NCBI GenBank assembly: GCA_949927415.1
Contig: CATLFB010000004.1
Location: forward strand, 62,001 to 126,000
DNA length: 64,000 nucleotides
Direction of reading: 5' to 3'
DNA from: an uncultured Candidatus Melainabacteria bacterium
Lineage (GTDB): Bacteria; Cyanobacteriota; Vampirovibrionia; Gastranaerophilales; Gastranaerophilaceae
How positions within the stretch are numbered: the stretch's first letter is position 1; each line of letters starts with the position of its first letter. Shown piece after piece: positions 41,496 to 50,703 of this stretch. The notes beneath the pieces were generated by a model that saw nothing but the letters and a program-made list of their open reading frames with translations, ran no database searches and had not been told where the DNA came from. The position numbers and the translations under genes are program-made.

Positions 41496-42204
41496 ATTCA
41501 ATCGCCGCAGCCATTTCCTTGACCGCCGCACCAAGGCCTGTGAATACGGCGCGGGAAATTATCGAATGTCCGATATTCAATTCCACAAGCCCCGGGATTT
41601 CATGCATTCTGTGAACATTTTCATAATTTAATCCATGGCCCGCATTCACCTTTAGACCAAGACGTTGGGCTAATTCAGCGGCACGTTTAAGATTTTGAAA
41701 CTCCTGTTCTTCTTTCTCGGTCCCAAAAGTTTCAGAATAAGTTCCGGTGTGCATTTCTATATATTGCGCGCCGGTTTTGGCTGATGCTTTAACCTGCTCT
41801 TCTGCCGGATCAATAAAAAGGCTCACGATAATTCCAGCATCCAAAAGCGGCTTGATAAATTCAGTAACCTTAGATAATTGCCCCGCAACATCAAGCCCGC
41901 CTTCGGTTGTGACTTCCTGACGCTTTTCAGGCACAAGACAGATTGAATGAGGCTTGATTTCAAGCGCAATCTTTTGGATATCTTCAGCCATTGCCATTTC
42001 AAGATTCATGCGAGTTTTGAGGGTTTTTATAAGCGTATAAATATCCGCATCTTTTATATGTCTTCTATCTTCTCTCAAGTGTGTTGTAATTGAAGTTGCG
42101 CCGTTTTCTTCAGAAATCCTTGCCGCATCAACGACTGAAGGTTCAACTCCGCCTCTTGCATTTCTAAGTGTTGCAACATGGTCTATATTTACGCCTAAAA
42201 GCAT
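41494..42204 (-). CDS. pdxJ: Pyridoxine 5'-phosphate synthase
   Basis: Last step of the DXP-dependent pyridoxal phosphate route. 236 aa from ATG 42204 (AGAGG five bases upstream). Motifs: LLGVNIDHVATLRNARGG at the start, GATSITTHLREDRRHIKDAD, VPEKRQEVTTEGGLDV, EMHTGTYSE, LKVNAGHGLNYENV and NIGHSIISRAVFTGL. The C-terminus ends AAAIE, with the stop codon lying in the edge of repeat element B. pdxA is not in the window. Confidence 0.95.
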   Translation of the reverse strand: MLLGVNIDHVATLRNARGGVEPSVVDAARISEENGATSITTHLREDRRHIKDADIYTLIKTLKTRMNLEMAMAEDIQKIALEIKPHSICLVPEKRQEVTTEGGLDVAGQLSKVTEFIKPLLDAGIIVSLFIDPAEEQVKASAKTGAQYIEMHTGTYSETFGTEKEEQEFQNLKRAAELAQRLGLKVNAGHGLNYENVHRMHEIPGLVELNIGHSIISRAVFTGLGAAVKEMAAAIE

Positions 42205-42272
42205 TTTTACCTCTTTTCTTTTTGTAACTTCTGCCCCCTTCAAAAAGGAAGCACCCGCGCAAGCGGTTAAAT

Positions 42273-43616
42273 TTATTTCTTCAATTTTAGTTTATTTATT
42301 TTCAACAATGCCGTGTATGAGGGCAAAATTGTGATTTTATCGTCCGGCGAATCAGTTTCGGAAACAATTTGAATCGCTTTTTCTATCGAAGGTTCAACGA
42401 TAATTTTGTCTTGCGGAATTCCGGCATACTTTAGCCTTACCGCCATATCACCAGCTCTGATTCCGGATGTCACAACAAGCCTGTTTGCACCCCGCAGCTG
42501 CTCGAAATCAGCGTCCCAAAGCCACGAAACATCACGTCCGTCAGCGTAATCATCGTTTATCGCAATTAGAATATTTGAATTCAAATCAACAGTTTTCAAA
42601 ACCTCGCTTGCGCCCGTCGGATTTTTGATAAGTTGAATCAATGTTTCATGCCCGTTTATTAAACGCTTTTCCGTGCGGCCAAAAATTGATTTAAACCCAT
42701 CAAGAGCCTTTTGGATTTCACACTTATTAAGCCCCAATTCAAAAGCCAGAGCAATCGCCGCCAGCGCATTATATGCATTGTAAAGCCCGACAAGATTAAC
42801 TCTGAATTCATAATCAATGTCATCATGCTTGACTGTAATTTTTGAAAAATCGTTGTAAATAACAGCACGCGCCGCATAATCGCAAATCTGGCGTCTGTAG
42901 CCGCATTTCGGGCAATAATAATGTCCTTGTTGGGCAAAAAATCTCTTAGAATACTGCAACGGCTCACCGCAAGGACAATTAAAGATTTCAGCAGGCGCGT
43001 TCGATGAATTTTCAAAATCGCAATCATATTGAACATCTTCAAAACCGTAATAAACCGCATATTTTGTTCTGTCAAACGTTGCAACAAGCGGGTCATCCGC
43101 ATTCAAGACAAGTTTCAGGTCAGGATTTTTGTCAATTGCGTTTTTGATAAACCCTGCAGTTGTAGCAAGTTCGCCGTATCGGTCAAGCTGGTCGCGGAAA
43201 AGGTTTGTCACAACAAGATAGTCTGAGGGCATATAATCATAAAGCTTTGTCAAATATGCCTCGTCGGATTCGATAACTGAGTAATCGAAACGCTTGAACG
43301 GTCCAAGATTGAGTGCAAAAACATTAGCCACACCCGTCAGCATATTGGCACCTTTTAGGTTGTGGATAACTTTTTGGTGCGAAGTTTCTAAAATATACGA
43401 AATAAGGCCTGAAGTTGTTGTTTTGCCGTTGGTTCCGGTGACTGTAATGCTTTTTTCTTTAATATAAGCCCTGCAATGCGACAGAAATTGCGGATAAAAT
43501 TTCAAAACAGCCATCCCTGCAAATGAAGTTCCGCCGGATTTTGTGAAAACTTTTATGCCAAAATATGCCGCTCTTGCAAGTAATAATGATGAATAGAATT
43601 TTAATTTTCCAAGCAT
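42273..43616 (-). CDS. murT: Lipid II isoglutaminyl synthase catalytic subunit MurT
   Basis: Mur-ligase-like protein that, with the glutaminase GatD, amidates D-Glu of lipid II. 447 aa. P-loop TVTGTNGKTTTSGLISYI near residue 58, a Mur central domain interrupted by a cysteine-rich ribbon FNCPCGEPLQYSKRF and YYCPKCGYRR (about 208-238), then a DUF1727 C-terminal domain with LIQLIKNPTGASEVL and DDYADGRDVSWLWDADF. The ribbon and DUF1727 are diagnostic. gatD usually follows murT; here pdxJ follows instead. AAAGGA precedes the ATG. Confidence 0.9.
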   Translation of the reverse strand: MLGKLKFYSSLLLARAAYFGIKVFTKSGGTSFAGMAVLKFYPQFLSHCRAYIKEKSITVTGTNGKTTTSGLISYILETSHQKVIHNLKGANMLTGVANVFALNLGPFKRFDYSVIESDEAYLTKLYDYMPSDYLVVTNLFRDQLDRYGELATTAGFIKNAIDKNPDLKLVLNADDPLVATFDRTKYAVYYGFEDVQYDCDFENSSNAPAEIFNCPCGEPLQYSKRFFAQQGHYYCPKCGYRRQICDYAARAVIYNDFSKITVKHDDIDYEFRVNLVGLYNAYNALAAIALAFELGLNKCEIQKALDGFKSIFGRTEKRLINGHETLIQLIKNPTGASEVLKTVDLNSNILIAINDDYADGRDVSWLWDADFEQLRGANRLVVTSGIRAGDMAVRLKYAGIPQDKIIVEPSIEKAIQIVSETDSPDDKITILPSYTALLKINKLKLKK

Positions 43617-43696
43617 AAATAGTCCTTTAGGCGTATTTCCAATCTCTCTTAAATACTTTATAATTCAAATATAATACAAAAGAAGAAATATTTAAA

Positions 43697-44056
43697 ATGT
43701 TTTTATTTATTGCAACAATTTTTATAGCAGAATTAATAATTGCCTTAACACTCATAGCATACATAGTTAAAGCAGATAGAGCCGTCAAGTCTCTGCACAA
43801 AGAGGCGGTTGCCTTGAAGCCGCAGATAAAAGCAGGACTTCTGGGCATCAGAGAGGGCGTTCACATCGTAAAAGAGAAACAAAGCTGGCTGTTTGAAGTT
43901 ATACGCAAAAAGCGCAATCAATATGTAATAAGTGCAATAAAAACAGTTCTTGTATATCTTTTGCTGATAATAATTAAGGGCAGATGCAAAAAAGCTGCGG
44001 CGATTTGCCAGGCGCTATTAGTCGCAAAAGATGTCTGGGACAGCCTTTCAGCCTAA
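43697..44056 (+). CDS. Small membrane hypothetical protein
   Basis: 119 aa. An N-terminal membrane helix FLFIATIFIAELIIALTLIAY (residues 2-22), a charged middle, and a second hydrophobic segment TVLVYLLLIIIKG (about 83-95). No family recognised. It starts a four-gene same-strand cluster of small envelope proteins (this gene, YtxH-like, DUF948-like, YtxH-like), suggesting a shared envelope role. TATAAT at 43670-43675 is a likely promoter. Confidence 0.7.
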   Translation: MFLFIATIFIAELIIALTLIAYIVKADRAVKSLHKEAVALKPQIKAGLLGIREGVHIVKEKQSWLFEVIRKKRNQYVISAIKTVLVYLLLIIIKGRCKKAAAICQALLVAKDVWDSLSA

Positions 44057-44119
44057 AAAGCTTGTAAATTTTCAAAATAATGTTATAATAATTATATACA
44101 AATGAAAGAAGAGGTTATT

Positions 44120-44431
44120 ATGTCAAAAAACAAATCCTTTATGTTTGGAATGGGTCTTCTGGCAGGCGTTGTCGGCGGTATTGTTGCCGGCGTATTATTT
44201 GCGCCAAAGTCAGGTGAAGAATCCAGACGCGAACTTAAAGAAGCAGCCTGCGAATTGTACGAAAAACATTCTCCGGCTATAAACGAAGCTAAAAGACAGG
44301 CAATGGAAAATGTCGATTTAATGAAATATAAGTTAGAAAGACAATTCAGAAAATTTAACAATATGGTAAAATCAAAGAAACTTCTTAAAGCCAAAGAACT
44401 TGAAGAAGGTTCATCTGAATTTGACTATTAG
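44120..44431 (+). CDS. YtxH-like protein
   Basis: 103 aa from ATG 44120 (GAAGAGG upstream; an ATG at 44102 lacks a site). The N-terminal segment FGMGLLAGVVGGIVAGVLFAPKSGEESR is the YtxH hallmark: a glycine-rich membrane helix followed by APKSGEExR. A helical charged region follows. YtxH proteins are membrane-anchored and often stress-induced; the molecular role is unknown. Paired with a second YtxH at 44983. Confidence 0.82.
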   Translation: MSKNKSFMFGMGLLAGVVGGIVAGVLFAPKSGEESRRELKEAACELYEKHSPAINEAKRQAMENVDLMKYKLERQFRKFNNMVKSKKLLKAKELEEGSSEFDY

Positions 44432-44486
44432 AGAGAGAAATGCTCTTATTTAGAGCGAGAGACTAACTTATAAGGATAAAAAAAAA

Positions 44487-44846
44487 ATGGATTTTTCACA
44501 AATTGCATTAAACCAGGGTTTAACATTTCTTGCATGGGTTACGGGAATCGTAATCCTTGTTGTCGGCGGATTTTTAATAAAACTGCTGATTGATTTGTCA
44601 GCCCTTTCAAAAAACTTAAACGAGACATCAATTTTGATTAACACTGAATTAAAGCCTACATTACAGGAGATTAACGAAACATTACATGCGGTGAATGCGC
44701 TTGTAAAAAGTACAGACAAGAATGTGGACAGCTTTAAAAGTGCGGTTGAAAAGACTTTCGGAAAAACAAAACTGATTTCCGAATCTATTGTCGGAGGAAT
44801 CGTAAAAGGTTTCGTTACCGTAATGGGTCTGTTTACACGGAAGTAA
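44487..44846 (+). CDS. DUF948-like membrane protein
   Basis: 119 aa. One membrane helix near residues 15-36 (FLAWVTGIVILVVGGFLIKLL), then a long amphipathic helix with heptad hydrophobics (LSKNLNETSILINTELKP, LHAVNALVKST) like DUF948 proteins, which resemble chemoreceptor coiled coils. It sits between two YtxH-like genes, a combination also common in Firmicutes. AAGGAT precedes the ATG. Confidence 0.72.
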   Translation: MDFSQIALNQGLTFLAWVTGIVILVVGGFLIKLLIDLSALSKNLNETSILINTELKPTLQEINETLHAVNALVKSTDKNVDSFKSAVEKTFGKTKLISESIVGGIVKGFVTVMGLFTRK

Positions 44847-44982
44847 AAAATAGTAGTTTGCGGTAATTATTTTGCCGCTTGAGACTGTTAGAATTAAGGC
44901 AGATATTACGTTAACGGGGTTTTGCGTTTCTGTACTTTAAGGAAAGTAATACACCGAATTATAAAAGTAAAGGAGTTATTTT

Positions 44983-45255
44983 ATGTCAGCAACAAAATTT
45001 TTAGCAGGATTTTTGGTAGGCGGCGCATTGGGCGCTGTTGCAGGGATTTTACTTGCACCTAAATCAGGCGAAGAAACCAGACAATTAATTGCAGATACAT
45101 CAAAAGACGTTTTGCGCAGAGCAGACGAAACTGTTAAAGAAATCCAATCAAAAGCAGACGATGTTGTTTCTGATATGCAGAAAAAAGGCGACGAAATCAG
45201 AGACAGACTGCAAAATCTTATCAACCAGCAAAAAACTGCTGCGGCTGAAGAATAA
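44983..45255 (+). CDS. YtxH-domain protein, second copy
   Basis: 90 aa. Starts with FLAGFLVGGALGAVAGILLAPKSGEETRQL, the same helix plus APKSGEETR block as the 44120 gene, then a regular coiled coil (DVLRRADETVKEIQSKADDV). AAAGGAG precedes the ATG by seven bases. A strong terminator ends the cluster. Likely co-regulated with the upstream YtxH and DUF948 genes, although a 136-bp gap may hold a separate promoter. Confidence 0.85.
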   Translation: MSATKFLAGFLVGGALGAVAGILLAPKSGEETRQLIADTSKDVLRRADETVKEIQSKADDVVSDMQKKGDEIRDRLQNLINQQKTAAAEE

Positions 45256-45271
45256 GAATCTTTTTAACAAT

Positions 45272-45307
45272 AAAATCCGGCTGAAATCGAAATTCAGCCG
45301 GATTTTT
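45272..45307. terminator. Terminator downstream of the YtxH cluster
   Basis: Perfect 14-bp stem AAAATCCGGCTGAA / TTCAGCCGGATTTT with a 7-nt loop and T tail. Also usable by the convergent LapA-like gene. Confidence 0.88.
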
Positions 45308-45322
45308 GTTGGGAATATTTAG

Positions 45323-45673
45323 TTATTTCGAATTTCTTTTCAAAGCTTCTTCTAAAGATTTTTCAAGCACCTGAATTTTTGATTCCAAAACCTTTATTTT
45401 AGCACTGCTCTCGTCATTTGAGACGGAAGTTTTTTCAAGCCGTCTTTCATAAGCCTTCACTGCAGTATTTTTTTTATCGAGAAATTGGAGCATAAAAATA
45501 ACTGCCGCAGCAAATCCGAAAATGAACGATACAAGAAGAATCACACCGCCCGAACAGTGAATTCCGGCAGATACAAAATCAAACTGCATGGAATTCGCCC
45601 GGTTAACCCACGCGGCATAACCTAAAACGCCAATCATAATCAGTGTTGTAAAATTCAAGAAGAAGGATTTCAT
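45323..45673 (-). CDS. LapA-domain (DUF1049) membrane protein
   Basis: 116 aa. Two hydrophobic segments (about 7-23 and 41-63) separated by the short NSMQFDFVSAGI stretch, then a C-terminal coiled coil (KIKVLESKIQVLEKSLEEAL). This is the LapA arrangement; in E. coli LapA acts in LPS assembly control with LapB. LapB is not adjacent. The start overlaps the rluD stop by 4 bp, so it is co-translated at the end of the lspA-rluD operon. Confidence 0.8.
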   Translation of the reverse strand: MKSFFLNFTTLIMIGVLGYAAWVNRANSMQFDFVSAGIHCSGGVILLVSFIFGFAAAVIFMLQFLDKKNTAVKAYERRLEKTSVSNDESSAKIKVLESKIQVLEKSLEEALKRNSK

Positions 45674-46578
45674 TTTTTATTCTCCAAATATTTAAGTACC
45701 TTTGAAATTTTCTCATCAGGCCCGATTTCTAATTCTATAATATCACCGCAAAACGGTTTTGCAAACTTCAAATAATACGACTGCAAAACCTGTTCATCAG
45801 TCTTAACCTTAGCCATTCCGGCTCCGTACAAAGTATCGTTTAAAACCGGATATCCCTTATGGCTCAAATGCACGCGGATTTGGTGAGTTCGGCCGGTCAC
45901 AAGGGTTATATCCAATAACGAGGCTTCTTTAAACCTTTCCAAAACCTTCACCCTTGTCACACTTTCCTTTCCGCCCTCAACAACTGCCATCTTGTGAGGC
46001 TGGCTCGGGTGCCGGCCGATTGGAAGATTTATAATCTCTTCATCATTTGGATAAACACCTTTTACAATCGTGCGGTATTTTTTTGTCAAATCGTGGTTTC
46101 TGATTAAACCGGCAAGATATTCATGCGCCTTGTTGTTTTTTGCAATCATCAAAAGTCCGGATGTATTTTTATCAAGCCGGTGCACGATTCCTCGCCTGAA
46201 TTCGCCGTTTATATCCGAAAGATTTTCTTTCATACGGTAAAGCAGGGCATTTACAAGGGTTCCGGACTTTTCGCTTGCCGTTGGGTGCGTCAACATTCCG
46301 GAGGGCTTGTTTATGACAGCCATATTCTCATCTTCGTAAACAATTTCGAGATCAATTTCCTCAGGCTCAATTTTTAAAGACTCAACTTCCGGAATCAAAA
46401 ATTCAATCTCATCGCCATCTTTTAAAACATAGGAAGGCTTTTTGATTTCACGGTTAACCCTTGCCCCGCCGGATTTTATCGCACTCTGAATTTTTGCGCG
46501 CGACAAATCATTCGTGACAGATACCAAAAAACTGTCAAGTCTTGTATTTTCATCGTTTTCATCTGCAAGAAATTTCAT
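45670..46578 (-). CDS. rluD: Large-subunit pseudouridine synthase, RluD family
   Basis: 302 aa from ATG 46578; a GTG nine bases upstream is the alternative. N-terminal S4 domain (RLDSFLVSVTNDLSRAKIQ), catalytic core with GIVHRLDKNTSGLLMIAKN (the catalytic Asp of the HRLD motif), KKYRTIVKG, TGRTHQIRVHLSHKGYPVLNDTLYG. RluD makes pseudouridines in 23S helix 69; RluC or RluB paralogues are possible. It lies between lspA and the LapA gene; the lspA-rluD pairing is common in bacteria. Confidence 0.92.
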   Translation of the reverse strand: MKFLADENDENTRLDSFLVSVTNDLSRAKIQSAIKSGGARVNREIKKPSYVLKDGDEIEFLIPEVESLKIEPEEIDLEIVYEDENMAVINKPSGMLTHPTASEKSGTLVNALLYRMKENLSDINGEFRRGIVHRLDKNTSGLLMIAKNNKAHEYLAGLIRNHDLTKKYRTIVKGVYPNDEEIINLPIGRHPSQPHKMAVVEGGKESVTRVKVLERFKEASLLDITLVTGRTHQIRVHLSHKGYPVLNDTLYGAGMAKVKTDEQVLQSYYLKFAKPFCGDIIELEIGPDEKISKVLKYLENKK

Positions 46579-46612
46579 ATTTATCACTTCTGAACTTTTT
46601 CGAAAAAGTCCG

Positions 46613-47077
46613 CTACTTTGTTTTTTTGATTAAAATAAGTATAATCAGCGCGATTACGCCTATGGTAATAAATATATCAGAAATATTAAAAACAGGGAAG
46701 TTGAATGCTTTAATCTCAAAAAAATCTCTCACATATCCCAACACTATCCGCTCATGAAGATTTCCCGCAATCCCCGCGCACAAAAGCGATATAAAAAATA
46801 TGCTCTTAAATGAAATAGATTTCAAATGCCTGATTACATACCCGAACAAAAGAGTAATCGCAACAACTGAAAGGATTATGAGAACTTCTCTGGAATTTTG
46901 CAGAATGCTGAATGCTGCACCGAAATTTTTAACATAAGTAAGCGCAAAAACACTCGTCGAAATCTTCAAACCAGCGCCAATCTGCCTTACAAGCTGTGCG
47001 GAAAAATACAAATCCACCCACAGAAAAAATATAAAGCAAACAATTAAATATATCGAACTACTTAGTTTTTTGTGCAT
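46613..47077 (-). CDS. lspA: Lipoprotein signal peptidase
   Basis: Type II signal peptidase, 154 aa, four membrane helices. Conserved blocks: the first-helix Asp (FFLWVDLYFSAQLV), YVKNFGAAFSIL, GIAGNLHERIVLGYVRDFF and FPVFNISDIFITIG. The two catalytic Asp, in RDFF and ISD, are intact; the usual GNxxDR is GNLHER here, an Asp to Glu change at a non-catalytic position. I chose ATG 47077 with AGAGG upstream; it overlaps the preceding gene's end. lspA proves diacylglyceryl lipoprotein processing. Confidence 0.9.
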   Translation of the reverse strand: MHKKLSSSIYLIVCFIFFLWVDLYFSAQLVRQIGAGLKISTSVFALTYVKNFGAAFSILQNSREVLIILSVVAITLLFGYVIRHLKSISFKSIFFISLLCAGIAGNLHERIVLGYVRDFFEIKAFNFPVFNISDIFITIGVIALIILILIKKTK

Positions 47078-47975
47078 TTTCATCCTCTTCAGTTATGAAT
47101 TTATTTTCAGGCACAACATTGACCCTTGTCATCAAAAACGCAATGCCAGAAACATACACCTGGGCCCTTGTTTCATCATAAGGCTCGGCTTTTGCAATCC
47201 CGATTGAGGCGGTTGCATATTCGTTAATATTATTCGCATTGGCTCTGAAAACACGCTCCAATTCATTCTCGCCAATCAGCGTTCTGAAAGCCTCATCCGG
47301 CTTTTCCAGCGGATGAATAACCAATTGCTTGTCAATTGAAGCAATAGCGCTTTCATTTTCACCCAAATCAAGCGAAAGTGATGCGGTATATTCTTCTCCG
47401 GAATTCACAACCCTCGGAGCCGTCAAATCCATCTTGATAAATCTGGCATCCCCGTATTTCAGCTGGGATTTTTCGCTCAAAACCTGTTCTGATACAATCT
47501 TCCACTTGTCTCCAAATTTCTTCAGATAATAAATACTGTTGGCATAAGAACGCAATTCACCATAAGCTTCGATAGTTTCAGACTTTTCATGCGCAATTGA
47601 AAATGACGTTTCAAATGTCTGAACAGTTGCATAATCTCCGTCAATCTGCACATCGCGGATAATTGTGTCATATTTGATTTCCGGATAAGTTTTCCAGGTA
47701 TCTTCAATCAGTTTAAAATAAAGTTTTTTGTTGAATCCGTCGTTGTTGAAAAAATTGTCAGCATAAATTTCCGATAATTTTTTAAGATTGTGCGAATTTG
47801 TGTAATCATCCTGTTTCACAAAAACTTTTTTAATTTCATCCTGCGAATTTTTCAAATCCCTGCTCTGGGAAATTTTGGCCTTGTAAGTTCCGACAAAACC
47901 CGCATGAGCCGGCTCTGCCTGAACATTTGCAAACGCTAAAATTGATATTAAAGTTAAAATAATTCTCTTCTTCAT
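47058..47975 (-). CDS. Exported hypothetical protein with an NTF2-like domain
   Basis: 305 aa. Signal peptide KKRIILTLISILAFANVQAEPAHA, cleavage near residue 24. Residues about 45-165 resemble an NTF2/SnoaL-like fold (IKKVFVKQDDYTNSHNLKKL with YYLKKFGDKWKIVSEQV at the end). The second half is beta-rich without a family I can name. It overlaps lspA and may be exported through the same operon. TATAAT lies eight bases before the ATG, so the leader would be nearly absent. Confidence 0.75.
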   Translation of the reverse strand: MKKRIILTLISILAFANVQAEPAHAGFVGTYKAKISQSRDLKNSQDEIKKVFVKQDDYTNSHNLKKLSEIYADNFFNNDGFNKKLYFKLIEDTWKTYPEIKYDTIIRDVQIDGDYATVQTFETSFSIAHEKSETIEAYGELRSYANSIYYLKKFGDKWKIVSEQVLSEKSQLKYGDARFIKMDLTAPRVVNSGEEYTASLSLDLGENESAIASIDKQLVIHPLEKPDEAFRTLIGENELERVFRANANNINEYATASIGIAKAEPYDETRAQVYVSGIAFLMTRVNVVPENKFITEEDENAQKTK

Positions 47976-48150
47976 AATTCACAATTATAATATAAATTTT
48001 TTATAAATGTAATAGTACAAATAAATTATTTAACTTAACCTTAATCAAAAATCTGCAGCGCACACAAAGCATTCAAAAGAGTCAGCGGGATTTGCGAATA
48101 TTTTTTTTTCATGCTAATCTTTTTGGTGAATGAGAGTTAGGGAGAAAAAG

Positions 48151-50628
48151 ATGAAAGAATCATATTATCCGCAGGAAATCGAAAAAAAATGGCAGAAAGT
48201 TTGGGAAGATAACAAAGCTTTCAAAACTTACGACGATACAGACAAGCCGAAATACTTTGCATTGTCAATGTTTCCGTACCCATCCGGAAAACTTCACATG
48301 GGACATGTCAGAAACTACACAATTACTGACGTAATCGCACGTTACAAAAAAATGAACGGATTTAATGTTCTTCATCCGATTGGCTGGGACAGTTTCGGAC
48401 TTCCGGCTGAAAACGCCGCAATGCAGCATGGCGCAAACCCCGAAAACTGGACTGATGAAAACATCGCTTATATGACAAAACAGCTTAAAATGCTTGGGCT
48501 TTCATACGATTGGGACAGAGAAGTCACCACCTGCAAACCCGATTATTACAAATGGACGCAGTGGCTTTTCCTGCAACTCTACAAAAAAGGCCTTGCATAT
48601 AAAAAAGAAGCGGCCGTAAACTGGTGCGACAAATGCGCCACCGTTCTTGCGAATGAACAGGTAATTGACGGCAAATGCTGGAGATGCGACAGCGTTGTTG
48701 AGAAAAAATACCTTTCACAGTGGTTTTTGAAAATTACCGATTATGCGGAGGTTCTTCTTGAAGATTTGGACAAACTTCCGGGCTGGGGCGACAATGTAAA
48801 AATAATGCAGGCAAACTGGATTGGAAAATCTCAAGGCGCTTTGTTGAAATTCAAAGTTAAAGAAATTCCGGGAATGGAAGTTCCTGTCTACACAACCCGT
48901 CCTGACACTGTTTACGGCATCACATACTTAGTTGTTGCGCCGGAATACAAAGATATCGAAAAACTTACAACACCTGAAAACAAAGCAGCTGTTGAAGAAT
49001 ACCGTGCAAACGCCCGCAAAATGACAGAAATCGAAAGATTATCAACCGACCGCGTAAAAACAGGCGTTCCGCTCGGCACTCACTGCATAAACCCGTTTAA
49101 CGGCGAAGAATTCCCGCTCTGGACGGCAGATTACGCGCTTGTCGAGTACGGAACAGGGGCTGTAATGGCTGTTCCGACACATGACACCCGTGACTTTGAT
49201 TTTGCGAAAAAATATAATCTTCCGAAAAAAGTTGTTATTGAAAATCCGGAAACTCCTTCAGATTGCAAAGATGAAGCATACACAGAACCCGGCGTTATGG
49301 TAAATTCAGGCGAATTCAACGGAATGAGCAATGAAGATGCGAAAAAAGCAATTACCCAAAAAGCAGTTGATGAAGGTTTTGGCGAATTCAAAACCCAATA
49401 CCGCCTTCGCGACTGGCTTGTTTCAAGACAGAGATACTGGGGCGCTCCGATTCCGGTTGTTTATTGCGAAAAATGCGGAATCCAGCCTGTTCCGGAAGAA
49501 CAATTACCGGTACTTTTGCCAAAAGACGTTGATTTTACAGTAACCGGAAAATCTCCGATAACAACGTCAAAAACATTTGTCAACACAACCTGCCCTTGCT
49601 GCGGCGGGCCGGCCAAACGCGAAACAGATACAATGGATACATTTGTCTGCTCAAGCTGGTATTATTTGAGATATTCGGATGCGAAAAACGCAAACGCGCC
49701 GTTTGACAAAAAACTTGTTAACAAATGGCTTCCGGTAGATCAGTATGTTGGCGGAATCGAGCATGCAATTCTTCACCTTTTGTATTCAAGATTTTTCACA
49801 AAAGCGCTGAGAGATTTGGGCTTGTTGGATTTTGACGAACCTTTCAAAAACCTTCTGACACAAGGAATGGTGCTGAAAGACGGCTCAAAAATGTCCAAAT
49901 CAAAGGGCAACACGGTCGATCCTGACGAAATCTTTGAAAACTACGGAGCGGATACAGCAAGGTTGTTTATCCTTTCAGATTCACCGCCGGCAAGGGATTT
50001 TGACTGGTCAGATGCCGGTGTTGAAGGCTGCTACAAGTTCCTGAACAGAGTTTGGAGACTAATTTCGTCAAATGCGAAAAATATCACAATGGATTACAAA
50101 CTTGAATTTCCACTGCGTAAAGATAACGACGATTTAGTGAGAAATGTCCATATCGCAATCAAAGGAATTTCAAACGACATTTCAAACGATTTCCAATTCA
50201 ATACGGTTATTTCAAAATACCGCGAACTGGTAAACGCAATCTACGATTGGCAGGGCAAGAAAGGCGAATTGGACAATGAAGACAAACAGGTCGTAAGCTT
50301 TGCAATTCTGTCTTTGATTAAATTGATTTCACCTGTTGCTGTTCACCTCTCTGAAGAAGCCTGGTCGGAACTTGGCGGCAAAACTTCAATTCATGATGAA
50401 GAATGGCCAAAATGGGATGAAAACCTTGCAAAAGCAAGTTCTATTACGCTTATTGTTCAGGTTAACGGCAAACTCAGAGACAAAATCGAGGCTGATGAGA
50501 CTTTGAGCGATGATGAATTAAAAGCATTGGCGCTTGAAAGTTCAAAAGTCAAAGAATTTACTGACGGAAAAACCATTGTCAAAACAATTGTTGTTCCGAA
50601 AAAACTTGTTAATATCGTTGTAAAATAA
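48151..50628 (+). CDS. leuS: Leucyl-tRNA synthetase
   Basis: Class I synthetase, 825 aa from ATG 48151 with AGGGAG upstream. YPSGKLHMGHVRNYTITDVIARY contains the HIGH variant HMGH, the CP1 editing domain lies in about 220-410 (TTRPDTVYG, TGAVMAVPTHD), zinc-like cysteines occur at CDKC/CWRC and CPCCGG, and KMSKSKGNTV holds the KMSKS loop near 585. The C-terminal anticodon domain ends KKLVNIVVK. Monocistronic with its own terminator. No T-box-like leader seen. Confidence 0.96.
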   Translation: MKESYYPQEIEKKWQKVWEDNKAFKTYDDTDKPKYFALSMFPYPSGKLHMGHVRNYTITDVIARYKKMNGFNVLHPIGWDSFGLPAENAAMQHGANPENWTDENIAYMTKQLKMLGLSYDWDREVTTCKPDYYKWTQWLFLQLYKKGLAYKKEAAVNWCDKCATVLANEQVIDGKCWRCDSVVEKKYLSQWFLKITDYAEVLLEDLDKLPGWGDNVKIMQANWIGKSQGALLKFKVKEIPGMEVPVYTTRPDTVYGITYLVVAPEYKDIEKLTTPENKAAVEEYRANARKMTEIERLSTDRVKTGVPLGTHCINPFNGEEFPLWTADYALVEYGTGAVMAVPTHDTRDFDFAKKYNLPKKVVIENPETPSDCKDEAYTEPGVMVNSGEFNGMSNEDAKKAITQKAVDEGFGEFKTQYRLRDWLVSRQRYWGAPIPVVYCEKCGIQPVPEEQLPVLLPKDVDFTVTGKSPITTSKTFVNTTCPCCGGPAKRETDTMDTFVCSSWYYLRYSDAKNANAPFDKKLVNKWLPVDQYVGGIEHAILHLLYSRFFTKALRDLGLLDFDEPFKNLLTQGMVLKDGSKMSKSKGNTVDPDEIFENYGADTARLFILSDSPPARDFDWSDAGVEGCYKFLNRVWRLISSNAKNITMDYKLEFPLRKDNDDLVRNVHIAIKGISNDISNDFQFNTVISKYRELVNAIYDWQGKKGELDNEDKQVVSFAILSLIKLISPVAVHLSEEAWSELGGKTSIHDEEWPKWDENLAKASSITLIVQVNGKLRDKIEADETLSDDELKALALESSKVKEFTDGKTIVKTIVVPKKLVNIVVK

Positions 50629-50648
50629 CCGGATAAATTCATATTAAT

Positions 50649-50681
50649 AAAAAGGCGGAAAATCTAACTTTCCGCCTTTTT
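50649..50681 (+). terminator. Terminator downstream of leuS
   Basis: Perfect 13-bp stem AAAAAGGCGGAAA / TTTCCGCCTTTTT with a 7-nt loop. It can also serve the convergent acetyltransferase gene. Confidence 0.88.
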
Positions 50682-50703
50682 ATATTAAAAATCTAAAATA
50701 AGA

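Noticed and set aside
42659-43102. Long open frame inside murT on the same strand in another frame
   Set aside because: Shadow of murT: no ribosome site and no recognisable protein features.
46613-47077. LspA as catalytically dead because of HER in place of DR
   Set aside because: The changed Asp is not one of the catalytic pair; the Asp in RDFF and in NISD are both present.
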